Shown: positions 22,271 through 31,919 of the stretch, one piece after another
Position numbering within the stretch: the first letter of the stretch is position 1
Layout: each line of letters begins with the position of its first letter
NCBI GenBank assembly: GCA_002071485.1
Contig: MWFF01000007.1
Location: forward strand, 1 to 36,248
Origin: Verrucomicrobia bacterium ADurb.Bin006
GTDB taxonomy: Bacteria; Verrucomicrobiota; Verrucomicrobiia; Limisphaerales; J093
DNA: 36,248 nucleotides
Reading direction: 5' to 3'
Made by a program: the position numbers and the translations under genes
Notes under the pieces: model-generated
The model's database searches: none
What the model was told of the DNA's origin: nothing
The model's input: only the letters and a program-made list of their open reading frames with translations

Positions 22271-23422
22271 ATGAATCGAATCATCATTGCTGGAGACTTG
22301 TGCCCCATGGGTGCTGTGGGAGAGGAGCTGTCCAAAGGGAATTCAGGCGCCGTGTTTGGCGGTGTGCTGGGGGATCTTGGGTCGTGTGATGTGTGGATGG
22401 CAAACCTGGAGTGCCCATTGATCGAAGAGCCAAGTCCCGCCGTGAAGTGCGGACCGGTGCTGGGTGCGCCACAAGGGGTCCTTCAAGGTCTGAAGCGTGC
22501 ACGTGTTGGATTGCTCGGGTTGGCCAACAACCACATCATGGACCACGGCGCACACGGCTTGAACACGACGTTGGCCGCATGTCGGCGCTTTGGTATCCCG
22601 ACGGTTGGCGCTGGCGCAAACAGGGATGAGGCGGGGCGGCTATGGGTCTCGGAGGTGAACGGGATGCGTCTAGGTGTAATGGCGCTGGCAGAGGCGGAGT
22701 TTTCTCTGGCTGGGCGCAACTCGCCAGGCGCCAACTCCATGGATTTCGTGCGCACGGCCGCAAGCCTTAAGCAGGCGCGCAGTGCTTGCGATTTTCTTGT
22801 TGTCCTGGTTCACGGCGGCAACGAGCATTTGCAGATCCCGCGTCCGGGTCTGAGGAGCTTCTGTCATTGGTTGGTCGATGAAGGCGCGCGAGTCGTCGTG
22901 TGTCAACATTCGCATTGTGTAGGCACCTACGAGAGGCTGCAGATGGGGCTAATCGTTTACGGGCAGGGAAACTTTCTGTTTCCAGACTCAACCACGCGAT
23001 TGGACTGGCGTGAAGGCATTCTCGTGCAAATCGACGTCGAGTCGACACGACAATGGACACACCAGTTCGTGCCGTTCTCAATGCACGCATCCGACGCGGG
23101 CATCGAGCTCCTCGACACCGATGCAGCATGTGTGTTTCTGGCTGACTTTGCACAGCGCAGCAGAGTACTGGAGGATGGAGAGGCTTATGAGCGCGCATGG
23201 ATCGAGTTTTGCCTGAAACGTAGATGGTCATACATGAATCTTGTCAGTGGTTTTAGGCGTCCGTTGGCAAGATTGAATCGCGGCGGTGTCTTGACCAGGC
23301 TTTTCTCCGCCCCCACACAGCGTCGGGCAATGGGTGCAATGTTCCGGTGCGAGTCTCATCGCGAGGTTGTTATCACCCTAGCAGATTTGGACTTGGCGGC
23401 TGAGAGAGAGCCTGGATGCTGA
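22271..23422 (+). CDS. CapA-family protein (poly-gamma-glutamate/capsule CapA-like)
   Basis: This 383-residue protein has the metallophosphoesterase-like blocks of the CapA/PgsA family: IIIAGDLCPMG (residues 4-14), MANLECPLIEE, LLGLANNHIMDHGAHGLNTT, MALAEAEFSLAG, FLVVLVHGGNEH, VVCQHSHCVGTYER and LIVYGQGNFLF. The D, N-x-E, NNH and H-S-H pattern suggests metal binding. CapA proteins are needed for poly-gamma-glutamate capsule export or anchoring, but many stand-alone members in polysaccharide clusters have no defined reaction. No signal peptide or N-terminal membrane anchor is visible, unlike PgsA. The ATG at 22271 lies within AT-rich sequence ('ttaattgtcg'), unlike its surroundings. Its presence next to ATP-grasp and opine-type enzymes may mean it handles an amino-acid decoration; that is speculative. 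Confidence 0.85.
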   Translation: MNRIIIAGDLCPMGAVGEELSKGNSGAVFGGVLGDLGSCDVWMANLECPLIEEPSPAVKCGPVLGAPQGVLQGLKRARVGLLGLANNHIMDHGAHGLNTTLAACRRFGIPTVGAGANRDEAGRLWVSEVNGMRLGVMALAEAEFSLAGRNSPGANSMDFVRTAASLKQARSACDFLVVLVHGGNEHLQIPRPGLRSFCHWLVDEGARVVVCQHSHCVGTYERLQMGLIVYGQGNFLFPDSTTRLDWREGILVQIDVESTRQWTHQFVPFSMHASDAGIELLDTDAACVFLADFAQRSRVLEDGEAYERAWIEFCLKRRWSYMNLVSGFRRPLARLNRGGVLTRLFSAPTQRRAMGAMFRCESHREVVITLADLDLAAEREPGC

Positions 23423-23884
23423 TCAAGGCGTCCCAGAAAGACCGAGAGCCATTCTCCAACCAGTTGGACCGGAGAGAGGGGTCTATCAGCGAGTGTGACC
23501 ATACGTTCGCGCATTGGACCTGGGTTAAGCGGCTCGGTACGATGTGATGCTCATGGGTAAACCAATAGACGGTGAGCACTCGCGGCGCGGCGGGTGGTGG
23601 CAATGCAGACCATCGCCTGCGGTGTCGCCCAGAAGTGGGTTGCGCGCGAGTTGTCCATAGGGATCGCGTTTCCCCGAGGCGAGGCAAAATCGGAGATAGG
23701 CCGCATCTTCTATGACGAGCCGTGTGCGGCTGGCGCTCAGGCGGGCTCGAATAGACAACCAACAGATGGCCGTGGGGTCGCATCACGACGCCCATGCGAT
23801 ATGGGAGCCTTCTCAAAAGTCTGGCCTGATCGATTCTCTGGCAATTCTGCACTTTCTGACTTGGCGATTGGCTACTGGTAGCAT
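23423..23884. other. Spacer without recognisable gene
   Basis: These 462 bases lie between the CapA-like gene and the polymerase gene. Short open frames exist in all three + frames, but none has a motif I recognise and none of the dispersed repeats of the flanks occur. A decayed gene is likely but not identified. Confidence 0.45.
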
Positions 23885-25243
23885 ATGCGACAAATACATG
23901 CAGTGCCAATGGGATCACAGCGACCGCACTCGCTTTGGTCATCTGAGCCCAAGACGGGCAACGGCGCGGTGCTATGGCTTGGTCTTGTGGTGCTGCTTTG
24001 GGTCTTTGACTTCTGGGCCATCGATAGGTACGAGAGCGAGGCTCGAGCTGTGCCTGCGCTGCTTCGAAGCGGGTTGTGTGGCGGAATGTGCCTCTTTCTG
24101 CTGACGAAGGCGAGCTTTTTAACCAGGGTCAGGTCCGCTTGTTTGATGAGTGCGCTCGCGCTGCTGATTCTCTGTGGATTTGCCCGCGTCTTGGGCGACT
24201 GGGGTGATGCGGTTTCGACGTATAGTAAACTGTTACGGTACTTGTATCCTCCGGTGGTCTTTTTGACCGCCTGTGCGATTGGTGGGCGCGGCCGCTTCAG
24301 CGAGAACTGGGCGGTTATGGCGGGCCTGGCCGTCCTGCTTGTGGTAGGTTCAAAGATGGGTGTGCTTCACCAGCGAGGCGAGCTGAAAACGAAGTTTGTT
24401 CAGGAAGCTGAAGATCCCACCCTCCAGAGCAGGGAGAACATGGGATATAGCATCGTCTGTTGTGCACCATTGTTGCTCTGGGGCGCTAGGAGACGCGTGC
24501 CGCCAACAGTCGCGGCTTCCCTGGTTGTGTGCGTCGCTCTAGCACTAATTGCCGGTAAGCGAGGGGCGATTGTGGCACTTGCGGGTGGCATTCTGACATT
24601 CCTGGCAATTCAAATGCGGGATAGGTGGCGGATGCGCATTCAGTTGGTGGCGGTGGTGATAGCCGTCGGGCTTGTCGGTGGTTTCTTTTTTGCTCAACAC
24701 CGCTATGCTCTCGCGGATGACTGGCGGGACGTGGAGGATCCCGATAGGATCGGGTCTGGGCGTGGTGTAATCTACCGGGCGGTTTTGCAGGGGTGGTTTG
24801 ATGCGTCTCCTGTGCAAATGGTCGTTGGTCGGGGACTACTGGGCGCAATGGAGGTTACCTATGAACGCTTAGGGGTGAGAAAGGCTGCGCATTCTGATGT
24901 TCTTGAGGTCCTTACAGAGCACGGGATCTTGGGACTTCTTGTCTACGTAGCCCTGTTTGTAGAGTTGATTAGACTCTGTATGTGGGCAGTGGGATCTCGT
25001 CATCCGGCTGCTGGGCCCTTCGGAGCCGCGCTGGTGATGATTCTCCTCCCTAGTTTGTATTCGATGGCTCTTGTGGGCCAGAACGCCGTAGTGAACTGGC
25101 TCGCGCTGGGATTGGGAGCCGGCGAGATCGCATCGGCACGGCTGCAAATGGGAGGCGGCCTGATCAGGCACGGGAGGCCCTCTGGGCGTAGGGGTGTCTA
25201 CAGTAAATGGCGCGAGGGTTACTTGGCCGCACCGGCAAGGTGA
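23885..25243 (+). CDS. wzy: O-antigen polymerase/ligase family membrane protein (Wzy/WaaL-like)
   Basis: This 452-residue polytopic membrane protein has about ten hydrophobic segments (VLWLGLVVLLWVFDFWAI near 29-46, SALALLILCGF, WAVMAGLAVLLVVG, ALIAGKRGAIVALAGGILTF, IQLVAVVIAVGLVGGFFFAQ). After a large periplasmic-type loop containing RIGSGRGVIYRAVLQGWFDA comes AHSDVLEVLTEHGILGLLVY, the Wzy_C/O-antigen-ligase motif (H-x(n)-E-x-G-x-L-G). The SGR and the AHSD...E-H-G elements are typical of enzymes that transfer undecaprenyl-linked glycan. In this cluster, next to a Wzx flippase, polymerase (Wzy) is the likeliest role, but ligase cannot be excluded. The start could be ATG 23885 or ATG 23909. 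The strongly basic C-terminal tail after the last helix is probably cytoplasmic. Confidence 0.85.
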   Translation: MRQIHAVPMGSQRPHSLWSSEPKTGNGAVLWLGLVVLLWVFDFWAIDRYESEARAVPALLRSGLCGGMCLFLLTKASFLTRVRSACLMSALALLILCGFARVLGDWGDAVSTYSKLLRYLYPPVVFLTACAIGGRGRFSENWAVMAGLAVLLVVGSKMGVLHQRGELKTKFVQEAEDPTLQSRENMGYSIVCCAPLLLWGARRRVPPTVAASLVVCVALALIAGKRGAIVALAGGILTFLAIQMRDRWRMRIQLVAVVIAVGLVGGFFFAQHRYALADDWRDVEDPDRIGSGRGVIYRAVLQGWFDASPVQMVVGRGLLGAMEVTYERLGVRKAAHSDVLEVLTEHGILGLLVYVALFVELIRLCMWAVGSRHPAAGPFGAALVMILLPSLYSMALVGQNAVVNWLALGLGAGEIASARLQMGGGLIRHGRPSGRRGVYSKWREGYLAAPAR

Positions 25244-25380
25244 AGGGAATGTAACGCGCAGCCTGCGCGAGGGTGTTGAGGTTCCCCGAACAGTACGGAC
25301 TGTGATGCCGGGCTGCGGTGGATTGTGAGAAGAGTGGGTGACAACAGTTGATGCACGTGTGGCGCTGTTGTGAGGCTGAT

Positions 25381-26595
25381 ATGATTGCAGGATCAGTGCG
25401 ACAGGCCTTGCGGCGGCGTTTTCAGATATGTGCCCGCAGTCATCCATGGTTATTGCGCGCCTACGGTCACGTTCCTTTGTTTCGGCCGTGGGGTGTGCGG
25501 AGGGCCGCACAAGTGGAGGATGGAATTTCGGCACTTGACGTCGCGGAGAAGGTCCTTCTGACATGGCCGCGGGAAATCGCAAAACCGAGAGTTGGCCTGG
25601 TCAGGGACTGGCAGAGGCCACCTTCGTGGATCAAGTACGGGCGCTTTTGCCAGAACAACGGTCTTTTCCACGAGTTTTACGAAATCCATGCTTATAATTG
25701 GATGGAGGAGGCGGGCAGGTTTGATCTCATTGTGGGACACCCATCGGGGACACCAAGCCGATTGGATGAGCTCTGGCGCAAGACCTACATCTTGGAACGT
25801 CTTCTTGGAAAGCAATGCTACCCAGCGCTTGACGATCTCGACATGTATGAGGACAAGCACATGCAGTTTAGCGTTCTCCGGCTGCTCAAGTTTCCTGTGA
25901 TTCCGACATGGATTAGTTATGACGAAAGAGACGCGCTGCGGTTGGCTGCGACTCTGAAGTACCCGCTGGTCAGCAAACTCATTACTGGGGCGGGAGCGAT
26001 GGGTGTCGCGATGATCAAGAGCTCGGCTGAAGCCGAACGGTTCATTCGGAAAGTCTTTTCTCCGCACGGCTGTTACCGGCATTGGCCGTATTTGCGGCAA
26101 AAGGACTACGTGTTGTTCCAGGAGTTCATACCCAACGATGGCTATGACGTGCGGGTCATTTGTGTGGGTGATCTGGCCTTCGGATACTATCGCCGGGCTG
26201 CATCGGGTGATTTTCGCGCGTCGGGATCAGGAATCTACGAGAAGCGAGAGCTGCCCGAGCAGGTCGTACACACCGCACACAGGGTGGCGCAGGCTCTCAA
26301 CGCGCCGTATTTGTCGGTTGATTTTTTGCGCAATACGGTTGGAGAGTACCTGATCATCGAAATAGCGCATTTTAATCAAATTGATACTCCTGAGCAGCTC
26401 CACGTTGATGGCGTCCCGGGCGCTTACATGGTGGACGGTGATAAGCCGGTGCGATTTGTTCCTGGACGGTTTTGGGTTCAAGAACTTGCGTTGAAGCGCG
26501 TTTGCGAAAGGTACATCGCTCGGCGGCAACAGGATGGTACCCAGAACATGGGATGTGACTGGCCGCAGTCGGTAGGGCGAGTGCCCGCCAGTTGA
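25381..26595 (+). CDS. RimK-like ATP-grasp ligase
   Basis: This 404-residue protein carries an ATP-grasp domain of the RimK/glutathione-synthetase type: RLLKFPVIPTWISYDERDAL (about 162-181), LKYPLVSKLITGAGAMGVAM (ATP-binding Lys and glycine-rich loop), DYVLFQEFIPNDGYDVRVIC (the Q-E-F-I-P-x-D-G-x-D-x-R-V motif) and APYLSVDFLRNTVGEYLIIEIAHF (metal-binding D and E). The motif 'DGYDVRVI' is highly diagnostic. Such enzymes form amide bonds between a carboxylate and an amine. The neighbour at 26694 is an opine-type amino acid dehydrogenase, so this ligase may attach an opine or other amino acid to a uronic acid or amino sugar of the glycan. I chose ATG 25381 with a GAGG 5 bases upstream; TTG 25348 and ATG 25351 are in-frame alternatives. 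Confidence 0.87.
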   Translation: MIAGSVRQALRRRFQICARSHPWLLRAYGHVPLFRPWGVRRAAQVEDGISALDVAEKVLLTWPREIAKPRVGLVRDWQRPPSWIKYGRFCQNNGLFHEFYEIHAYNWMEEAGRFDLIVGHPSGTPSRLDELWRKTYILERLLGKQCYPALDDLDMYEDKHMQFSVLRLLKFPVIPTWISYDERDALRLAATLKYPLVSKLITGAGAMGVAMIKSSAEAERFIRKVFSPHGCYRHWPYLRQKDYVLFQEFIPNDGYDVRVICVGDLAFGYYRRAASGDFRASGSGIYEKRELPEQVVHTAHRVAQALNAPYLSVDFLRNTVGEYLIIEIAHFNQIDTPEQLHVDGVPGAYMVDGDKPVRFVPGRFWVQELALKRVCERYIARRQQDGTQNMGCDWPQSVGRVPAS

Positions 26596-26693
26596 TAAGG
26601 GATCAAAGGTCGGGAGCTTAACATCGGTGTGGTGAAAGCAAGGCGATGAGAAGTAGGGTTATAAGTGCCTGCCATGCCGGCACTAGTGCGTCG

Positions 26694-27839
26694 ATGAGAA
26701 TTGGAATACTCAAGAGCTCGCTCAAGGAGAACGAGCGGCGTATTCCCGTCTACCCTGAGCACCTGCCCAGGTTGCCGGAGGAGTTGCGCGCGCGTATGGT
26801 CTTCGAGCAGGGATACGGCAGCGACTATGGCTTTCCGGATGACTATTTTTGCCACTACGGGGCAGCGCTGGCTCGGCGAGATCGCCTCATTGCCGAGTGC
26901 GACTTAATCGTGCTTCCAAAACCCATGCCGGAAGACCTTCTCCGAATGCACGAAGGGCAGATACTTTTCGGCTGGGTGCACTGCGTTCAGCAGCGTGGTA
27001 TTACTCAAACCGCGATCGATCGCCGTCTGACGCTGATTGCCTGGGAGGCAATGCACCACTGGGGTGAATGCGGAGAGAAGCAACTGCACATCTTCTATAA
27101 GAACAACGAGATTGCCGGCTACGCTGCGGTTTTGCACTGCCTTCAGTTGCTGGGCATAGACGGGCACTATGGGCCGCGGAAAAGGGTCGTTGTGCTCGGT
27201 TACGGGTCAGTAAGTCGCGGCGCGATCTACGCCCTCCAGGGCAGAGGTTTCAACAACATCCACATCTTCACGCGGCGGCCCGCGCATCTCGTAGGCGAGC
27301 AGAACCCGGACGCATACCACGGCCACTATTACACGGCGCCATCGGGGAGGCTCATGGCTCGAGATTCTGATGGAAGTGAACGTCCACTGATCGACGAGCT
27401 GGCCGAAGCCGACATTATTTGCAACGGTGTGCTCCAAGACACCAACAGCCCAACAATGTTTGTGCCGGAGAGCGACGTTGCTCGCTTGAGACCACGTTCG
27501 ATGATCATCGACATTAGTTGCGACATGGGTATGGGATTCTGCTTTGCGCAACCAACAAGCTTTGAAAAGCCCCTTTTTCAGGTTGGGGAGGGCATCACTT
27601 ACTACTCGGTTGACCATACGCCCAGTTACCTTTGGAATGCTGCGTCCCGCGAAATCTCGAAGGCACTGCTCCCTTACCTCGAGACTGTAGCGAACGGGGA
27701 ATTCTCATGGGACCGAAGTGCCACCATAAGGAAGGCGGTTCAAATCCGCCGAGGGATTATCCAAGACCCTAGTATTCTTCGTTTTCAGGGACGACAGCCT
27801 GAATATCCGCATGTCGTTCTGGATGCGCCAGTTGCGTAG
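26694..27839 (+). CDS. AlaDH/PNT-family opine-type dehydrogenase, N5-(carboxyethyl)ornithine synthase-like
   Basis: This 381-residue protein starts [20 protein letters not shown], matching the N-terminus of the alanine dehydrogenase/transhydrogenase superfamily and especially N5-(1-carboxyethyl)ornithine synthase ('LKSS-ENERRIP'). Further blocks are [66 protein letters not shown], the Rossmann motif [21 protein letters not shown], and [20 protein letters not shown] with [21 protein letters not shown] reductively condenses pyruvate with the side-chain amine of ornithine or lysine. The substrate here is inferred only by similarity. I chose ATG 26694; ATG 26646 would add 16 unconserved residues. 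It is preceded by a RimK-like ligase and directly followed by a decayed opine dehydrogenase. Confidence 0.83.
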   Translation: MRIGILKSSLKENERRIPVYPEHLPRLPEELRARMVFEQGYGSDYGFPDDYFCHYGAALARRDRLIAECDLIVLPKPMPEDLLRMHEGQILFGWVHCVQQRGITQTAIDRRLTLIAWEAMHHWGECGEKQLHIFYKNNEIAGYAAVLHCLQLLGIDGHYGPRKRVVVLGYGSVSRGAIYALQGRGFNNIHIFTRRPAHLVGEQNPDAYHGHYYTAPSGRLMARDSDGSERPLIDELAEADIICNGVLQDTNSPTMFVPESDVARLRPRSMIIDISCDMGMGFCFAQPTSFEKPLFQVGEGITYYSVDHTPSYLWNAASREISKALLPYLETVANGEFSWDRSATIRKAVQIRRGIIQDPSILRFQGRQPEYPHVVLDAPVA

Positions 27840-27844
27840 AGCGC

Positions 27845-28340
27845 ATGCTCCGCCCTATGATCTTTCTCCAACGGCCTCTGGGGAAGCCGGTCGAAATCTG
27901 CGGTGAGGGCGCATCGACACCTTACGACTATGGCGAATGGTCGTGCCCGTTCAGTCCAGGTGTTCAGTTCAGGTGTTGCCCAAGAACGTGCGAACCGCTT
28001 TCGCGTTTCTTCCGGCACGGCGCTCCGAATAGGGCTTGGGGGTGGCGCAGCAATTGGTCGAGACCTACACCTACACGCGCTGCAACGTGCTCGAATCGGC
28101 TACACAATCCCAACCTCATCGTCCACACCGTCGGCGCGCTCATGTCGGCGAGTCGCTCTGGGTACAGCGGCGGTGAGTTCTGGATGTACCGGGAGGGTTT
28201 CACCCGACTCGATCTGGAACCGTGTCGAAGCCTTGGATGTCGAGAAGGACGCGGTGACGCAGGCTTATGACTGCGCACCGCTGAGCCATCTCGAAGCCTG
28301 CAAATTCCAGAACGAGGTCGAGCTGGTGGCCAACGCGCTT
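27845..28340 (+). pseudogene. Frameshifted, truncated octopine/nopaline-type opine dehydrogenase
   Basis: No single frame is intact, but conserved pieces of the NAD/NADP octopine/nopaline dehydrogenase family appear in correct order in three + frames. They are [11 protein letters not shown] (about 27903-27935), [19 protein letters not shown] (about 27940-28000), [19 protein letters not shown] (about 28042-28098), [20 protein letters not shown] and [12 protein letters not shown] (about 28099-28203), then [16 protein letters not shown] and PLSHLEACKFQNEVELV (to ~28330). The N-P-N-x4-H element is the signature of the helical catalytic domain. At least three frame changes are needed, and the N-terminal Rossmann half is missing because the upstream gene ends at 27839. 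I infer that an opine dehydrogenase was lost after a new neighbour joined. Boundaries are approximate. Confidence 0.68.
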
Positions 28341-28759
28341 GGGTGTTCAGGATGCATGCGGCTGCCGGTGGCCCTAAGGGGCCGGAAAGGGTTAACTGCA
28401 GGTAGATCCGGGAGTGATCTTTCGAGTCAAACCAAGAGCATAATGCAAGAGGCCATCGGCGCGTCCAGGGTGATAGCGCGCAACAATACCTTTGCGGTGT
28501 GGCTCTGATGGTGCAGGCTCCGAAAGAGGCTGTTCGTGACCCCATGCTATTGTTCGGCACCAACGGTGGCAATGCCAGCGGACACACTTGAGAGCTTGTT
28601 TGAGGGCGGTCCGCGGGCTCGAGGCCAACAGCAGCCATTGCACCGCCGCAGCACACTCAGGCCGCTGCTGTTGCAGCAATTGCACGGTCCAGAGCTTGAT
28701 CGCGTGCGTATCGCGCGTCTGCCGCGCCTGAAGAACGGCAAGAATCGTGGCCTGTCATA
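28341..28759. other. Spacer, probably decayed DNA
   Basis: These ~420 bases follow the opine dehydrogenase remnant. No family motif is seen on either strand, and the dispersed repeat families of the outer regions are absent. It may include the rest of the decayed gene. Confidence 0.4.
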
Positions 28760-29914
28760 ATGAAGAAGATACTCTTTGTCATTCCGTCCTATGAAATGGG
28801 TGGCACCACGAGCAGCATCATCAACCTAATAAACCTCTTGGCGCCAAAGTATAGTATTGAGCTGCTCGTCATGGCCCACGAGGGTCCGAGGCGTGGTTTC
28901 TTCACGGAGCAGAAGGTTCTACCGGAAAACCGCCTCTTGACAGCCATGGTGGGCAATTTCCGTAACCACGCGCACGTCAAGCAGTTATTGATCAGCGCCC
29001 CACTTAAGTTAATTCGACGCGCATGCTTGGGCCTCGGGCTCGACATCACGGGATACGTGTATGGACGAGTGGCGAAGAGAGTCCAGGCAGGAGAGTACTC
29101 TGCGGTTGTCGCATGCCAGGAGAGGGGTGCTACGTGGTTTGTAGCGCACATGGATCATCATAAGAAGATAGCATGGGTGCGGTGCGACTATCGCAGCGCT
29201 GTGAATCGACGGCGCGATGTCTCTGTGTATCAGACAATGGGGCGCATCATCTGTGTGTCGGCGTATACGAAGGATGCATTCTGCGAGTGCCTGCCTGAGG
29301 TGGCGGATCGAGTTGAGACGATACATAACCCGATCGATGTGAGGCGTATTGTCGATGCGTCCGGTGAGAGTGATGTCGATGCTCGCTTCACAAATGGGCA
29401 GTTCAACATACTCAGCATCGGACGGTTTTCGCCAGTCAAGCGGTTTGAGGCTATTCCAGGTATGGCCAGTCGCCTGCGAAGCGCTGGATGCAGGTTTCGG
29501 TGGTATATACTGGGGGCGCCGGTCGGCGAGGTTTATCGCATGGTTAGGCGCGACATTCAGCGCCTGGGCATAGACAAGGAGCTGGTCCTTCTCGGCGAGA
29601 AGGCAAATCCGTACTGCTACTACGCGCGTTCTGATCTCGTGGTAGTATGCTCGGAGTCCGAGGCTTGTCCCAACGCGGTTATGGAGGCGAAGATATTGCA
29701 CGTTCCCGTTGTCGCATCCGACTTTGGCTCGGTAAGGGAGTTTCTGCAAGACGGAGTGAACGCGCTGGTGGCTCCGATAGATAGGATTGGCGAAAGTGTC
29801 AGACGTTTGATCGAGGATAAGGAACTTTACAGGCGCCTGAAGAAGAATTGTAGCGAGTATGTTCACGACAATTGCGTGGCCGTGGATAGAATTGTCGCGC
29901 TATTTGACGACTGA
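28760..29914 (+). CDS. GT4 family glycosyltransferase
   Basis: This 384-residue GT-B fold enzyme starts MKKILFVIPSYEMGGTTSSI, the typical donor/acceptor N-terminal strand with a GG loop. The C-terminal domain has FNILSIGRFSPVKRFEAIPG (about 214-233), ELVLLGEKANPYCYYARSDL, and the nucleotide-sugar binding VCSESEACPNAVMEAKILHV with the EX7E-type Glu pair (E-S-E-A...E-A), followed by PVVASDFGSVREFLQDGVNA. These are standard family 4 features. It would add one sugar to the lipid-linked unit; donor and acceptor are not predictable. It starts at ATG 28760 with no clear Shine-Dalgarno and is preceded by a decayed spacer. Confidence 0.9.
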   Translation: MKKILFVIPSYEMGGTTSSIINLINLLAPKYSIELLVMAHEGPRRGFFTEQKVLPENRLLTAMVGNFRNHAHVKQLLISAPLKLIRRACLGLGLDITGYVYGRVAKRVQAGEYSAVVACQERGATWFVAHMDHHKKIAWVRCDYRSAVNRRRDVSVYQTMGRIICVSAYTKDAFCECLPEVADRVETIHNPIDVRRIVDASGESDVDARFTNGQFNILSIGRFSPVKRFEAIPGMASRLRSAGCRFRWYILGAPVGEVYRMVRRDIQRLGIDKELVLLGEKANPYCYYARSDLVVVCSESEACPNAVMEAKILHVPVVASDFGSVREFLQDGVNALVAPIDRIGESVRRLIEDKELYRRLKKNCSEYVHDNCVAVDRIVALFDD

Positions 29915-30449
29915 CTGTGGCAAGGAGCGTGGACTATGGCGGCCAGGAAGTATGGCCGATGTAACAAAGCAGCCCGGCAAGAGGTCGCATTTTGAGGGGC
30001 CAAGACTGCGCGCGATTGAGTCAAAGGGTGATGGCCCAACATCTGGTCGCCAGTGGAGGTCACTATACCGGTAGCGGACAATAGCATGTGGGATGCACTT
30101 TGCAGGTCATCACGCAAAGTCTCTGTTGAGCGCGGCGCGGGCCGCAAGCCGCCTCGCAGCCTCGGCGTCTGCCCCACGGGCCCGCGCGGGTTGTTGGGCC
30201 CCAGCTCCTTGGCCCCAGCGGGTGACGTTTCTTCTGGGGTCTCTCCATGGCGTGAAGAGCCGTGTGCACGCGCCACTTGCTCACATCGAGTTTTTTGGCT
30301 CGTCAGGCTGACCTTGGCGTCATGGGCACAGACCCGGGTGGCTTTGCCGGCGATCCCGGCACTAGCCAGGCGTCCGGCAGGATGCGATTCCCGATGCGTC
30401 CGCTCGCTTGAGGGTCAACCTTTTGCAGATGGGAGCAAATACTTCTCGG
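29915..30449. other. 535-bp spacer without recognisable gene
   Basis: No coding sequence or dispersed repeat family is recognised. The GC-rich middle (about 30130-30240) contrasts with the AT-richer gene that follows, so a junction between DNA of different origin lies near its 3' end. The small frames present (e.g. 30053-30544) show no family motif. Confidence 0.45.
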
Positions 30450-31643
30450 ATGAGGCTGTTATTCATAGGCGGCCATTATGTGGAGCAGCTAAAGCCCTTC
30501 TTTCGCAAAAATGCGAGGGTAGGACTGGACCTTGCTGCCAATAACCTACAGGAAGCCATCTTCAAAGGTTTTGAGGAAAACCACTTTGATTGTGATGTGC
30601 TAAGCACACCTTATTTGGGGTCTTTTCCTCCGTACTTCAAGACCCCATTTGTCAAAGGACACAAGTCTGCCGATGGCAAGACGATTAGCATTCCTTACCT
30701 CAATGTTTCCTATGTAAAGCGTAGCGATATAAGACGGCGCTGCCTCTGCCATATCAGAGAATGGTGTAAAGACACGAGGGGTAAGAGAGTTGTGCTCTTC
30801 TACAATTTCAGTTGCATCGCTCTTGCTCCTAGAATTAAGGAGGAGTTTCCTGATACAAAGATCTGTCTGTTGGTCACGGATTTGAAGAAGTACATGGCGG
30901 CAGACAGTTTCTTTCTTACCAGAGTGAACGCCAGCATCTCTTCATATCTCATGAAGGACAATCCAAGCACTTACGGATTTGTCGATGGCTACATTCTTCT
31001 AGCATCAAAGATGACAGAATGTCTTCCCATAGCGAGCAGACCGTGGCTATTAATGGAGGGCATTTATAACCCGTCAGTGCAATTTGATGCTGTCCCCAAG
31101 GATGGGAATCGCGTCGTCCTATATACAGGCAATCTCGGTAAGCGTTACGGCATTTGTAGTCTTCTCCATGCTTTTTGTCTTATCAAGAATGAAAACTATA
31201 GGCTACAGTTTTGTGGAGATGGGGATGGATTGAGCGATATATCGGAGCTTATCAAGCGAGACAACAGGGTCTCCTATTTTGGCATCTTGCCTCGTGCAGA
31301 TGTTTTGACGCTGCAGAAGAGAGCTACCATATTGATTAATCCTCGGCCTTCTACGGAAGCGTACACGAAGTACTCATTTCCTTCGAAGACAATGGAATAC
31401 ATGGCATCAGGAACGCCGACACTGATGTGCCGGCTAGGATGCCTGCCGGAGGAATACAAGAACCTTCTGTATTTTATAGAGGACGAGAGTGCAGAGGGCA
31501 TTAAGGCCGCCATCGTCAACGCGTGCGAAAAGAGGGACGAAGAGCTGCAGATGTTTGGGAAGGCAGCAGCGGATTTTATTATGCGGAAGAAGACGCCGAA
31601 GGTTCAAGCAAGTAGAATCATTGAGTTTATAGAGAGGCTATGA
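30450..31643 (+). CDS. GT4-like glycosyltransferase, AT-richer than neighbours
   Basis: This 397-residue GT-B type transferase has VVLYTGNLGKRYGICSLLHA (about 219-238), YRLQFCGDGDGLSDISELIK, VSYFGILPRADVLTLQKRAT, and the donor-site block INPRPSTEAYTKYSFPSKTM followed by EYMASGTPTLM (E-x7-E pattern around TEAY and MEYM). It is a relative of the transferase at 31920: 'NPRPST..(Y/F)T.YSFPSK..EYM.S' is shared. Base composition differs: 30541-30600 has 24 G/C in 60, against 35 in 60 at 33301-33360, suggesting separate acquisition. I chose ATG 30450 (MRLLFIGGHYVEQ); ATG 30429 is an alternative. Sugar specificity unknown. Confidence 0.84.
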   Translation: MRLLFIGGHYVEQLKPFFRKNARVGLDLAANNLQEAIFKGFEENHFDCDVLSTPYLGSFPPYFKTPFVKGHKSADGKTISIPYLNVSYVKRSDIRRRCLCHIREWCKDTRGKRVVLFYNFSCIALAPRIKEEFPDTKICLLVTDLKKYMAADSFFLTRVNASISSYLMKDNPSTYGFVDGYILLASKMTECLPIASRPWLLMEGIYNPSVQFDAVPKDGNRVVLYTGNLGKRYGICSLLHAFCLIKNENYRLQFCGDGDGLSDISELIKRDNRVSYFGILPRADVLTLQKRATILINPRPSTEAYTKYSFPSKTMEYMASGTPTLMCRLGCLPEEYKNLLYFIEDESAEGIKAAIVNACEKRDEELQMFGKAAADFIMRKKTPKVQASRIIEFIERL

Positions 31644-31919
31644 GGACGGGCGAGTTTTTCGTGTCGCGTTTAGCGTGACCGTCGGGGCAGAGAAGGATGG
31701 TCACAAGCATCCGGCCATTACCCCCACAGCATCAACTGGTTAGGAGGATATGACGATTCGTCTTGGGATTGCGTATTCGCAATCAATTCAGCCAGAGGCA
31801 CTTGCTCAAACGCGTTGACGCTCAGAATCTGTAGGATTTGGGACACGCTCAAGTCGATGTGGAGTTCCTTGCGGATGGGCGGAGCGGCTGGACGCTGCCT
31901 ACAAGGAGGTGTTGTCAGC
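31644..31919. other. Spacer between two related glycosyltransferase genes
   Basis: These 276 bases hold no gene I can call. A short + frame fragment (INWLGGYDDSS, about 31731-31763) faintly recalls the C-terminal 'WLGGYP' element of methyltransferases found in polysaccharide clusters, but this is too short to annotate. A strong Shine-Dalgarno (aaggagg, 31903-31909) belongs to the next gene. Confidence 0.45.

Noticed and set aside
31720..31800. C-terminal remnant of a methyltransferase (WLGGY motif)
   Set aside because: Only about six residues match and no other part of the protein is found, which is too little evidence to annotate.
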